NCBI GenBank assembly: GCA_016795425.1
Contig: JAEUHG010000154.1
Span: 1 to 63,821, forward strand
Direction: 5' to 3'
DNA: 63,821 nucleotides
DNA from: Verrucomicrobiales bacterium
GTDB taxonomy: Bacteria; Verrucomicrobiota; Verrucomicrobiia; Limisphaerales; CAIMTB01
Under the pieces are notes generated by a model that ran no database searches, was not told the origin of the DNA, and saw only the letters and a program-made list of their open reading frames with translations. The position numbers and the translations under genes are program-made. Positions 55,501 to 62,794 of this stretch are shown piece after piece. Positions within the stretch are counted from its first letter, which is position 1. Each line of letters starts with the position of its first letter.

Positions 55501-55845
55501 ATTGCCGGAGTTCCCCGCGGAGCGACGACGGGGAAGATCAGCATCACCACCGCGGGCGGCACCGTTGTAAGTACCTCGAACTTTACGGTAGGCAGCCGCG
55601 CCGCGGTTCCCCTGATCAGCAGTTTCACTCCGGCCAGCGGACCGGTGGGCGCCAAGGTGGTCCTGACAGGCGCCAATCTTGGAGCCACGACCGGTGCCCG
55701 GCTGGGAACGACGACTTCGTCCTACACGGTGTTGTCCGCGAGTCAGGTCCAAGTGGCCATTCCCGCCTCTGGCGCTTCAGGAAGCATCACCCTGACGACA
55801 CCTGGGGGGGCGGTCAGCTCCGGGTTATTTGCCGTCACCCGGTAG
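52597..55845 (+). CDS. Nine-heme c-type cytochrome fused to Ig-like and IPT/TIG domains
   Basis: 1082 residues. A basic leader precedes a signal anchor (WSLVVAILCAWGLALES, 33-49). Residues about 56-215 form the WNNLGMHCMD-type domain known from other secreted multiheme proteins. Then nine CxxCH motifs, with first cysteines at 224, 280, 329, 359, 383, 443, 478, 519 and 559. Residues about 578-657 resemble a cadherin-like or Big_9 module. Three Ig-like domains follow (about 668-748, 751-835, 838-925), each ending in DAG.Y.V.V.., and two IPT/TIG domains (927-1005 and 1008-1082). No outer-membrane anchor or sorting signal is visible at the C-terminus. It could carry electrons at or outside the cell surface; the redox partner is unknown. 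Confidence 0.88.
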   Translation: MNPSSRDPAPRKPRSLQPLDRRVAPRAGSRSGWSLVVAILCAWGLALESRGATASLLGWNNLGMHCMDSDYSVFSILPPYNTIEAQLIVGGKLVRSGNGYSVTYEAVADPDGSINSTSIGKGNFYDFTASLYGPLAPDQGLAGWGMPGPSNIPQSMLFEALNQPVPGVFTPVHWFRAEGIPITPYDDAGNKNPYPLLRLVARNGSGQVIARSDIVAPVSDEMDCSVCHGSKETFRENILSMHDAKEFARDPVAYGQALQAMNYRPDGLLPTAQHGQPILCAKCHASEALGTKSFGTIPPLTTSMHAMHATVHDPVTAKPLGAIDNRSACYRCHPGSDTRCLRGAMGGAIAPDGTMSMQCQSCHGGMAQVGSPDRVGWLMEPNCQSCHTGTATHNNGQIRYTSVFETNGTERVAVDSTFATNPNTPASGISLYRFSVGHGGLQCSACHGSTHAEFPATHRNDNLRNVQLQGHAGVTVECTACHTTMPSTINGGPHGMHPLGQGWVESHHDAIEQVGLAACQACHGSDHRGTVLSRVQANRSFRIEDGDTVNFYRGATVGCYTCHDGPSDDDMNGAAAPSIMDVAARTTAGVPVDLVLPVGNASAVLRVITQPAHGAVGLSNHVATYFPDEGFTGTDTFTFAAYDGAKNSALATGTITVVAGDAHAQAPLIDVSPASRTVAAGAPASMTVAASGGVLHYQWFRDGWPLAGANEATLTFPAVTMADAGTYVVLVTDAVGSTASSPALLTVANPVVITRQPVNATVIAGSTVTFSVTATGTGPIAYQWTRNGSAISGATGASLRLSNVTLGQAGNYQVRVSNPAGSVLSGIAVLTVQAAPSITRQPQSQTVVEGRSVTFSVSATGFPAPTFQWYKNSVAVAGATGATLVIPVVTRSDAGRYSVRVSNRLGSVTSTAAQLTVQAAAPTITGFSPTSGGVGAAVTLSGANLTGATSVKFNGTVAAFAVVGPGTIIAGVPRGATTGKISITTAGGTVVSTSNFTVGSRAAVPLISSFTPASGPVGAKVVLTGANLGATTGARLGTTTSSYTVLSASQVQVAIPASGASGSITLTTPGGAVSSGLFAVTR

Positions 55846-55859
55846 ATGGTCACGGCCGA

Positions 55860-56300
55860 CTACCGACGTTTGCCTGGCGCCAGCTGCGACTCCAGGTAGG
55901 TGAAAGACAGCGCGCTCATGAAGGCGCGCTGGGGATGGTTGGAGGCGGCACCGTGACCGCCTTCAATGTTCTCGTAGTAAAGGACGTCGTGTCCCTGAGC
56001 TTTCATGCGCGCCACCATCTTGCGCGCATCGGATGACCCCATAGATCCGTCCGCGATCGTGAATCACGGACGCCACCACCGCCACGTCGGAAGCTTGGCC
56101 TTCGTAGACCACAGGGGCGCTGGATAGAGGAGCCCCCGGGCGCCATTCCTTGACCACGCGCGGATATCCCGAGCTGGTGAGCGAACCAGGGCCGAAGTCG
56201 GTGGATGTGGGAGAAGAGCAGTGCTGTCGTTGGAATCGATCACACCGCTCGACACGGTGAGGAGTTCTGGTACGGTTTCGCCGCCATCGCGCCGGTTCCG
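55860..56300 (-). pseudogene. Decayed prolyl oligopeptidase (S9A) remnant
   Basis: Read on the minus strand, this stretch contains broken pieces of an S9A prolyl oligopeptidase. The downstream part, ending at the stop at 55860, gives RKMVARMKAQGHDVLYYENIEGGHGAASNH, the family's C-terminus with the catalytic His. About 200 bases upstream, in another frame, FGPGSLTSSGYPRVVKEWRPGAPL matches the propeller domain that lies some 300 or more residues earlier in intact enzymes. So a large internal segment, including the nucleophile Ser, is deleted and at least one frameshift has occurred. The 5' border near 56300 is approximate. It ends just before tRNA-Ser. Confidence 0.75.
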
Positions 56301-56355
56301 GTCGGGAAAGGATCCAGCGTCCCCACGGACAGGAATTGGAGGGCGAGGCTTTGAC

Positions 56356-56448
56356 GGAGAGGTGGCCGAGTGGCTGAAGGCGGCGGTTTGCTAAACCGTT
56401 ATACGGTCAAAAGCCGTATCGGGGGTTCGAATCCCCCCCTCTCCGCCA
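56356..56448 (+). tRNA. tRNA-Ser (anticodon GCU)
   Basis: A class II tRNA with a 7-bp acceptor stem, GGAGAGG at 56356-56362 with CCTCTCC at 56438-56444, discriminator G and an encoded CCA at 56446-56448. The D arm GGCCGAGTGGCTGAAGGC, the anticodon GCT at 56390-56392, a long variable arm (TATACGGTCAAAAGCCGTATC) and the T arm GGGGGTTCGAATCCCCC are all recognisable. The large variable arm and the anticodon identify serine AGC/AGU decoding. Confidence 0.96.
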
Positions 56449-56781
56449 GATTTTCTTAAGATTCTCCCCCGCAGCAGCTTAACTGGTTCCTTCGCCTGCT
56501 GCTACGTGCGCGAGTAAGAATGGCAGTAAGAATGGAACGCCGATGTCGGAGCCGGTTCCGCCTCCTTTTGTCGGCCGGAACTTCCTGCCGAACCGATTCG
56601 AAGAAGTTCATTCAGCTTCGATGCTGGCTCTTCTTTTAGGTGCTCCACTTTTGGGGACGCGGTGCCGTCACGTGCTGACGGTAGGCCCTCCTGATGAGAC
56701 TTGGATTCGACCTATGAACATGGCCTTCACACAGAGGCGCCGAGGCACGGAGGTGACATGTTGTTGAGCGGTACCGCATTC

Positions 56782-56799
56782 CCTCTCCCTCGGGAGAGG
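56782..56799. repeat. REP-like palindrome (CCTCTCCC / GGGAGAGG)
   Basis: CCTCTCCC and GGGAGAGG are perfect complements two bases apart, followed by TTCAGGGTGAGGGCCAGGG. This arrangement is a widespread intergenic motif of high-GC bacteria. A single copy is seen in this window. Confidence 0.5.
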
Positions 56800-57133
56800 T
56801 TCAGGGTGAGGGCCAGGGTCTGTCCGCCCATCCATTGGCGAAGGAGGATAAGGGAAATTGTCGGCCTCCGGAGCGCGGGCGGTCCCAGCACGCATCACAT
56901 TGTCTCGCTTCGAATCGCCCTCGCTGCGCCATTCGGGACACATCGCGGTCCGTTGCGAGTTGGCCCCTCCTCGGCCTATGGCCCCAATTCGCGAATTTTG
57001 CTTCGGCTTTCCTCCCCTTGAGCCTCTGAACCCCGCGCACCTCGCCGCAGCGCGACCAGGGCCACCAGACTCGGCCCATTGCGAACTCAGGTGGGCCCTG
57101 TCGCGCTGCGACAGGGTATTCCGGTCATTTCCC

Positions 57134-57307
57134 GGGCCCAACGGGCCTGCATCCCTAAGCCCAGGCCAATAGGCCTGGGTCTTCGGTATCCCATCCTCAT
57201 GGCGCCCGAAGGGTACCTATTCCGTCCCTTCAGGTTGGAAATCTAATGGGAACCCATCCACCCGGCCCCGTCGGGCCAGGCTGAGGAATTCCCGGCCGTT
57301 GGCCGGG
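57134..57307. repeat. Array of five stem-loops with GGCC-rich stems
   Basis: Five successive hairpins with 3-4 nt loops: GGGCCC/GGGCCT (57134-57148), CCCAGGCC/GGCCTGGG (57160-57179, 8 bp perfect), GGCGCCC/GGGTACC (57201-57217, one mismatch), GGCCC/GGGCC (57264-57277) and CCCGGCC/GGCCGGG (57291-57307, 7 bp perfect). They have no shared linker, so this is not a CRISPR array. Confidence 0.65.
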
Positions 57308-57598
57308 TCGGAAGCCGTCGCCGAGATCGGATCGGTTCATGGCCATAGTTCGCGAATTCCTTATACGTGCTCGCGCCCAATGTTCGGCACGCAGGAGAGC
57401 AGGGGCATTGGGTTCGGGGCGGCAGCAACTCCTCCGGCAGTTTCCAATAAGGTGATTGCTTGGAGATCGACTGTTAGGTGTCCGCCCATCCCTCGCCGCA
57501 CGTCCGTTCTCCCCGACATCGGCGTTGTTGGGGTATCCGGTGTCGACGCGATTCGTTGCGTCTGATTTCTTGGCTCGGAAGCTCCTCATTCTCTCGCC

Positions 57599-59797
57599 AT
57601 GAGAACCACCCTAATGGCGCTGGTCGGCTGTACCCTTCTTGGTCCGCACGAAGCGTTACTCGCTGCGGCGCCTAAGCAGGCCGACATGGTCGCTTATTGT
57701 CGCAGCGTGAATCTTCAGCACGCGTCGACGTCGGTGAGCGGTATTCCCTTGGAGGCGTACTTCACGACCTTCGACGGTCTGACAACCGTTCCGCTGTACG
57801 ATTCCTTCGGCAATTCTCTTCGCGTCAGCGGCGAGCTCTCACCGGACAGCTCTCAGGCGGGCCTCTATCGGACAGACTATATCCTCTTCGCAGGAAACTC
57901 GGTGGATTCCTATGGCACAGCCGAGGTGCGATTCCCGGTTGCCGACGCCGACGCCAATGGGGTTCCTGATTTCCTGCAAATGAACCGGGCCGGAACGGTG
58001 GATTTCTCAGGAATCACCACGCGTCATGCCCCATCCGCCAGCACGTCGACCTTGTCAGGGCGCATTACCCGTGGCGCTGGTTCGAATGCCGGGACCTATA
58101 CGGCCACGGTGCGCGATGGCACCCGCAGCCTGACCTATACCGGCTATTCTTATCTGCTCAACGCTGTCGGGAAGTTTTCCTATGTGCGTGGTACCTCGAA
58201 CTCCGGGACCTTCACAGCTTCGGTCACGGATGAACAAGGGGCTACGACGTCGTACTCCGCTGACGCCAACTTCGCTGTGGCTGGTCCGAATAGCCTTTCG
58301 TTTCCCCAGACGTTGTTTCGTGGCACGGACGGGAGTCTTCTCACAGCCTTGCCTTTCACGCTGACCCGGACCGGCTCGCGCTACCTGGGCGACTTGGAGT
58401 TCATCGACGGTGGTGCCCGGACCAGTTGGCAGGACTACAAACGGTGGCGCATCGAAATTGCGGATACCAATGACGCGAATAAGAACGGTGTGCCCGATTT
58501 GACCGACGTCTTGGTCGAGCCGCCGGTGATCACCCAGGCGCCACAAGGACAGACCGTCAATGCCGGAGTCACTGTCGTTATCACCGCGGCGGCCTCGGGT
58601 TCTGCACCCCTGCAATTTCAGTGGCAGAAGAACGGTGCCAACATTCCGTTTGCTACCGGTACCACTTTCACGCTTTCCAACGTTCAAGTGGCCGATTCGG
58701 GGCGGTACCGTGTCGTGGTCTCCAACACTGCCGGGAAGGTGACCAGTGCCGAGGCGGTGTTGGAGGTGAAGACCCCAATATTGCCTCCCACAGTGGCAAC
58801 GCCCCCTCTGGGCCAAACCATCATCGAAGGTTCTCCAGTTACCTTTATGGTTGTCGCTGGTGGAACTCCGCCCTTCGCCTACCAATGGCGGCGCAATGGG
58901 ATCGACCTGCCTGGGGCCACGGCGGATCGCTGGACCATTTCGAAGACCTCCTCTGCCGACGCTGGAGATTATACGGTCGTCATCAACAACAGCGCCGGCC
59001 AGGTGACAAGCCCGCCCGCGACGCTCGTCATCCAACCCAAGCTCCCGACAAGCGTCGTTCCGGTCATCTCGCTGAATCCGAATTCAACCAATGTCCCCGT
59101 CGGCGGGCGACTGCGGTTGGAGGCGGCCGCGACCGGGGCAGCCCCATTGACCTTCCAATGGTGGCAGGATTCCCAGGCCGTCGCCGGGGCGACCAATCCA
59201 GTCCTGATCGTCGAGGGAGTTTCTGCCGCCGTCGCCGGTAACTACGTCCTGGTTGCGCGAAATCCGGCCGGCGAGGCCCGATCACAGCCTGCTGCGGTTG
59301 TGGTAGCGAGCGCTCCGACAGGACATCGATTGTTCTTGGCGCGCGTGGGCCAAGGCTTGGAACTCGTTGTTCAGGGTCCCCGAGGAATCCGGGTCGCCGT
59401 CGAGGTGACCAGCGATTTGAAGAATTGGATCGAATGGAAGCGGGTCGACCAGACCGGTGCCAGGATTCCCATGACTGTTGAAGGCGAGGGCGTCGGCTTC
59501 CGCTCCTACCGTTTGCGCGAGGTTCCTGGGGCGGTGCCTCAGGTTCCAACCATTGTAACCCAGCCTAAAGCGATCCTCGCCGTGGTTGGTGAGTTGGTTC
59601 AGTTCTCCGTTGAAGCTACAGGGCCGGGGCCATTGAGTTTTCAGTGGAAACGCAATGGAAACCCGATCGCGGGGGCGACGGGATCCAAGTATGTCATCGC
59701 CTCGGTTCGGACCTCATCTGCCGGGTCCTATACCGTCGTGGTCACCAACCCAAACGGAAGCATCGAGAGCGAGGTTGCGGAGCTGGTTGTTGAGTAG
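57599..59797 (+). CDS. Secreted protein with four Ig-like domains
   Basis: 732 residues with a short signal peptide (RTTLMALVGCTLLGPHEALLAAAP). The N-terminal 300 residues form a beta-rich domain with two calcium-binding-like segments, DADANGVPDFL (about 121-131) and DANKNGVPDLTD (about 294-305), similar to thrombospondin type 3 or EF-hand-like loops. Four Ig-like domains follow at roughly 308-393, 396-482, 484-570 and 643-732, each with the Q..FQW..NG and DAG.Y.V.. signatures. The stretch between the third and fourth contains EVTSDLKNWIEWKRVD, a pattern seen at the C-terminus of many verrucomicrobial surface proteins. Probably adhesion or matrix related; function unknown. Confidence 0.82.
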   Translation: MRTTLMALVGCTLLGPHEALLAAAPKQADMVAYCRSVNLQHASTSVSGIPLEAYFTTFDGLTTVPLYDSFGNSLRVSGELSPDSSQAGLYRTDYILFAGNSVDSYGTAEVRFPVADADANGVPDFLQMNRAGTVDFSGITTRHAPSASTSTLSGRITRGAGSNAGTYTATVRDGTRSLTYTGYSYLLNAVGKFSYVRGTSNSGTFTASVTDEQGATTSYSADANFAVAGPNSLSFPQTLFRGTDGSLLTALPFTLTRTGSRYLGDLEFIDGGARTSWQDYKRWRIEIADTNDANKNGVPDLTDVLVEPPVITQAPQGQTVNAGVTVVITAAASGSAPLQFQWQKNGANIPFATGTTFTLSNVQVADSGRYRVVVSNTAGKVTSAEAVLEVKTPILPPTVATPPLGQTIIEGSPVTFMVVAGGTPPFAYQWRRNGIDLPGATADRWTISKTSSADAGDYTVVINNSAGQVTSPPATLVIQPKLPTSVVPVISLNPNSTNVPVGGRLRLEAAATGAAPLTFQWWQDSQAVAGATNPVLIVEGVSAAVAGNYVLVARNPAGEARSQPAAVVVASAPTGHRLFLARVGQGLELVVQGPRGIRVAVEVTSDLKNWIEWKRVDQTGARIPMTVEGEGVGFRSYRLREVPGAVPQVPTIVTQPKAILAVVGELVQFSVEATGPGPLSFQWKRNGNPIAGATGSKYVIASVRTSSAGSYTVVVTNPNGSIESEVAELVVE

Positions 59798-59820
59798 GAC
59801 TGGATCTGTGATTCACTGCC

Positions 59821-60915
59821 ATGACCCCGCTCCAAGCCATGCGAGCCGCTGCTGCGGAGGAGCGGCGCCAACAGCGAGCGGCGCAGATCCGCCAGCGAGA
59901 GTTGGCGAGGCAGATGAAGGAGCAGGAGAAGCTGTCGGCGCAGCAGCAGGCGCGATTGGAGGTGGATGCTTTCGAAAACCAACTGGAGGTCCTGCTGTCC
60001 GTTCACAAGGGCGAAAGTCCCCCGTTCGACTGGCAGAACGTCGTGAACGAAGCGCCGCCGCTTCCGCCGGTCCGCCTGCGTCTACAGGAACTTCGGGCCA
60101 TTTGGGAGGCCGCTAGGAATCACGGAGGCGTCGGCGCGGGGGTCGACGAGGCGCGCAATGCTGACGACGCTTTATTCCAGGCTGAGACTCAGGCGTATCG
60201 CAAACGGTTGGAAGAATGGACCCGGCTTCGGACCATCGCCCAGGGTGTTCTGAACGGAGAGGAAAAGGCGTATATCGATGCACTGTTGGAAATGAACCCT
60301 TTCGAGGAAATCGGGGTTCTCGGGTCCGTTTTGCATTTCACGGTGCATTCCAAAGCGGTCCTCGAAGCCGGCTTGAAAGTCAACGGAAGGCAATCAATTC
60401 CCACCCATATCAAGTCACTGACTGCATCAGGGAAGCTTTCGACTAAAGCAATGCCACGGGTTCGGTTTCAAGAGATCTACCAAGACTACGTGTGCAGTTG
60501 CGCACTCCGAGTGGCCCGGGAGGCCTTCGCCTTACTGCCCGTGAGAATATTGCTGCTTACGGCGTCGGCCGAAATGGTTGATTCCGGGACCGGGAAATTC
60601 GGTGAGCAACCCGTGCTCTCAGTGATTTTTGAACGAGATCAGCTCCGAGCCTTGGACTTCGAGCGAATCGACCCTTCGGATGCGGTTGAACGGTTTCAGC
60701 ACCGAGGAGATTTCAAAGCATCCCGCAAATTGGAGGCGTTTGCGCCCATCATTCCCCTTGGTACTGGGGATCTGCCCGTCGATTTCGCCATCGAAGCCAC
60801 CCTCGAAGGTGCACTCACGGCGGTCCGCCGAGTGCGGTCCGCGATTGATTCCGCGCGAGACCGCATCAGGTCCCACGAGGTAGCCGAGGCTAGCGAAGGA
60901 TCATCCGTAGAATGA
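59821..60915 (+). CDS. Uncharacterised coiled-coil protein, partner of the GIY-YIG gene
   Basis: 364 residues. Residues 1-50 form a basic Ala/Arg/Gln-rich coiled coil without a membrane segment; about 80-145 is helical. A globular domain spans about 155-310: NPFEEIGVLGSVLHFTVHS, IKSLTASGKLSTKAMPRVRFQEIYQDYVCSCALRVAREAFALLP, then LSVIFERDQLRALDFERIDPSDAVERFQHR. That block resembles a domain I have seen in DUF4236-like proteins and other mobile-element-associated genes, but I cannot name it with confidence. No nuclease or nucleotide-binding motif is seen. Its stop overlaps the next gene's start (ATGA), so the two products are probably made together. Confidence 0.75.
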   Translation: MTPLQAMRAAAAEERRQQRAAQIRQRELARQMKEQEKLSAQQQARLEVDAFENQLEVLLSVHKGESPPFDWQNVVNEAPPLPPVRLRLQELRAIWEAARNHGGVGAGVDEARNADDALFQAETQAYRKRLEEWTRLRTIAQGVLNGEEKAYIDALLEMNPFEEIGVLGSVLHFTVHSKAVLEAGLKVNGRQSIPTHIKSLTASGKLSTKAMPRVRFQEIYQDYVCSCALRVAREAFALLPVRILLLTASAEMVDSGTGKFGEQPVLSVIFERDQLRALDFERIDPSDAVERFQHRGDFKASRKLEAFAPIIPLGTGDLPVDFAIEATLEGALTAVRRVRSAIDSARDRIRSHEVAEASEGSSVE

Positions 60916-62657
60916 ACACAGTCCTTATTGTCGTCGCCCTCGTCCTGTTTATCGCGGTGGTGGGACTCTTCCTTTGGAGCCAAGCGCTGAACTCCAGGAT
61001 CACCTCGCTTCAAGCCGAGGCGGTGAAGGCCCAGGAGCAACACGCCGCGGATCTGCAGCGCGCGGCGGTGGAGGCGCAGGAAACGATTCGTGCCGCCCAG
61101 GCGGTGGTGGACGAACATTTGGCTGGTTTGCCATCGGAGGTTGAGCGCATTCGCCAGCACTACGCGGAGGAGGCCCAGAGGATTCAGATGGCAGCCGAGA
61201 AGCAACTGGCGAAAACCATCGAGGAATTGAATCGCCTGAGTGCGTTGACAGAGCTTGGAGAGGGGCCGCGCGAAGTTCGTCAGAAATTGGAGGAGGCCGC
61301 CCGAGAGGCCGAGTCGGTTCGGTCGGAAGCGGTCAGACTACTGGAGGAGGTTCAAATCCGTGGAGAGGAGGATCGTCGAAAGGCGGCAGACCGAGCGAAG
61401 ACGGTGGTGGAGCGCGCGAATAAGACCCTCGACGACGCCACTCGCGAGGCTGGGCGACTTGTCTCGGAGGCTGAGAAACGGGCGGAGGGGATTGCTGGCG
61501 ACGCGTACGTCGCGCTACGGGACAAGCGCGCGTTGGAATCCGCCGTGACGGCCCTATGGAACGTGGCGAATGGGTACGGAGATCGATACGTGGTGCCGAC
61601 CCACAGTATTCTCGACGATTTGGCCGACGATTTTGGCCATGCGGAAGCTGGCGTCGCTTTGAAGGCGGCACGAGATCGCACCCGGCGGATGGTGGAGCAG
61701 GGGCAAGCTTCGGCCTGCAATTACGTAGAAGAGGATCGGCGCGACCGCGCCAATCGATTTGTCGTGGATGCGTTCAACGGGCGCGTGGATGCGATCCTCA
61801 GTCGTGTTCGCCACGACAACTTTGGGACTTTGGAGCAGGAGATCCGGGACGCGTACAGCCTGGTCAACCTGAACGGGATCGCCTTTCGCGACGCTCGGGT
61901 GCTGCCGGCTTACCTGGACGCCCGATTGGAGGAGCTTAAATGGGCCGTTGCCGTCCATGAGTTGCGAATGAAGGAGCGGGAAGAGCAGCGACGGATCAAG
62001 GAGCAGATTAGGGAGGAGGAGAAGGCGAGGAGGGAATACGAGAAGGCGATGCAGCAGGCCCAGCGGGAAGAGGAGATTATCCGACAAGCGATGGAAAAGG
62101 CCCGGCTCCAAGCCGAATTGGCCAGTGCCGACCAGAAAGCCGCATTCAATGAGCAACTGGCGATGCTCAACCAGAAGCTGGTTGAGGCTGAGGCTCGAAA
62201 CCAGCGAGCCCTCTCCATGGCGCAGCAGACAAAGAAAGGAAACATCTACATCATCTCGAACATCGGTTCGTTTGGGGAAAACGTGTTCAAGATCGGAATG
62301 ACGCGTCGCCTGGAGCCCTTGGATCGTGTGCGCGAACTTGGAGACGCCTCAGTACCCTTCGAGTTCGATGTTCACGCCATCATCCCGGCTGACGACGCGC
62401 CGGCATTGGAATACCAGCTTCACACCGAGTTCGACGACGTGAGGGTCAACAGAGTCAACTATCGCAAAGAATTCTTCCGACTCCCATTGAGTCGGGTCCG
62501 GGAATATCTGTCAGGTCGTGGCGTTGAAGTCTCGTTCACCATGGTCGCCGAAGCCCACGAATACCGGGAATCCCTCGCACTGGACAAAATGACGCCGGAG
62601 GAGCGCGAGAGGCACCATGTTCGCCGGGAGGCCGAAGATGAAGTGGGCGGGGAATGA
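60912..62657 (+). CDS. Membrane-anchored coiled-coil protein with C-terminal T5orf172/GIY-YIG-type domain (DUF4041-like)
   Basis: 581 residues. An N-terminal membrane helix (4-22, VLIVVALVLFIAVVGLFLW) is followed by coiled coil at about 28-215, a DUF4041-like domain at about 215-345 (GYGDRYVVPTHSILDDLADDF, AYSLVNLNGIAF), a second highly charged coiled coil at about 345-435 and a T5orf172/MUG113 domain at about 443-525. In that last domain GNIYIISN and FKIGMTRR supply the GIY and YIG strands; Arg472, Glu500 (ALEYQLHTEF) and EFFRL complete the usual nuclease pattern. Such proteins are common in phages and near defence genes. It shares an ATGA overlap with the 364-residue protein. Nuclease activity is inferred. 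Confidence 0.85.
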   Translation: MNTVLIVVALVLFIAVVGLFLWSQALNSRITSLQAEAVKAQEQHAADLQRAAVEAQETIRAAQAVVDEHLAGLPSEVERIRQHYAEEAQRIQMAAEKQLAKTIEELNRLSALTELGEGPREVRQKLEEAAREAESVRSEAVRLLEEVQIRGEEDRRKAADRAKTVVERANKTLDDATREAGRLVSEAEKRAEGIAGDAYVALRDKRALESAVTALWNVANGYGDRYVVPTHSILDDLADDFGHAEAGVALKAARDRTRRMVEQGQASACNYVEEDRRDRANRFVVDAFNGRVDAILSRVRHDNFGTLEQEIRDAYSLVNLNGIAFRDARVLPAYLDARLEELKWAVAVHELRMKEREEQRRIKEQIREEEKARREYEKAMQQAQREEEIIRQAMEKARLQAELASADQKAAFNEQLAMLNQKLVEAEARNQRALSMAQQTKKGNIYIISNIGSFGENVFKIGMTRRLEPLDRVRELGDASVPFEFDVHAIIPADDAPALEYQLHTEFDDVRVNRVNYRKEFFRLPLSRVREYLSGRGVEVSFTMVAEAHEYRESLALDKMTPEERERHHVRREAEDEVGGE

Positions 62658-62794
62658 CTTGCGTGGCCAAGCGCTCGCTGACGTTGCGACGACGGTTCGT
62701 CCTCGCACTCGATTCCTTTCCCGGTTGAAACGTTGCAACTCCGCCTTCTGCGGTCACTCCGGTTCCGCGTACCTTTGGTCATCCAATTACCTCA

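Larger units (their letters stand above)
56449..57598. other. Gene-free region with palindromic repeats downstream of tRNA-Ser
   Basis: About 1.15 kb without a credible gene; the open frames here lack family resemblance and overlap on both strands. It contains a REP-like palindrome at 56782-56799, the 12-bp palindrome AATTCGCGAATT at 56986-56997 with a related TTCGCGAA at 57349-57356, and a run of five stem-loops at 57134-57307. The promoter of the Ig-domain gene at 57599 should be in the last part. No integrase or copy of the tRNA 3' end was found in it. Confidence 0.55.

Noticed and set aside
54600..55845. DNA tandem repeats in the cytochrome gene
   Set aside because: The apparent repetition is at protein level (successive Ig-like and TIG domains); the nucleotide sequence is not repeated.
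57134..57307. CRISPR array
   Set aside because: The hairpins differ in sequence and spacing, and there are no identical repeats of 25-40 bases or cas genes nearby.
56449..57598. Small protein-coding genes downstream of tRNA-Ser
   Set aside because: Open frames of 60-150 codons exist on both strands, but they overlap the palindromes, lack ribosome sites and look like no known family; such frames are expected by chance in high-GC DNA.
62658..62794. Terminator after the GIY-YIG gene
   Set aside because: GCGACGAC/GTCCTCGC has a central mismatch and is not followed by a run of T, so support is too weak.
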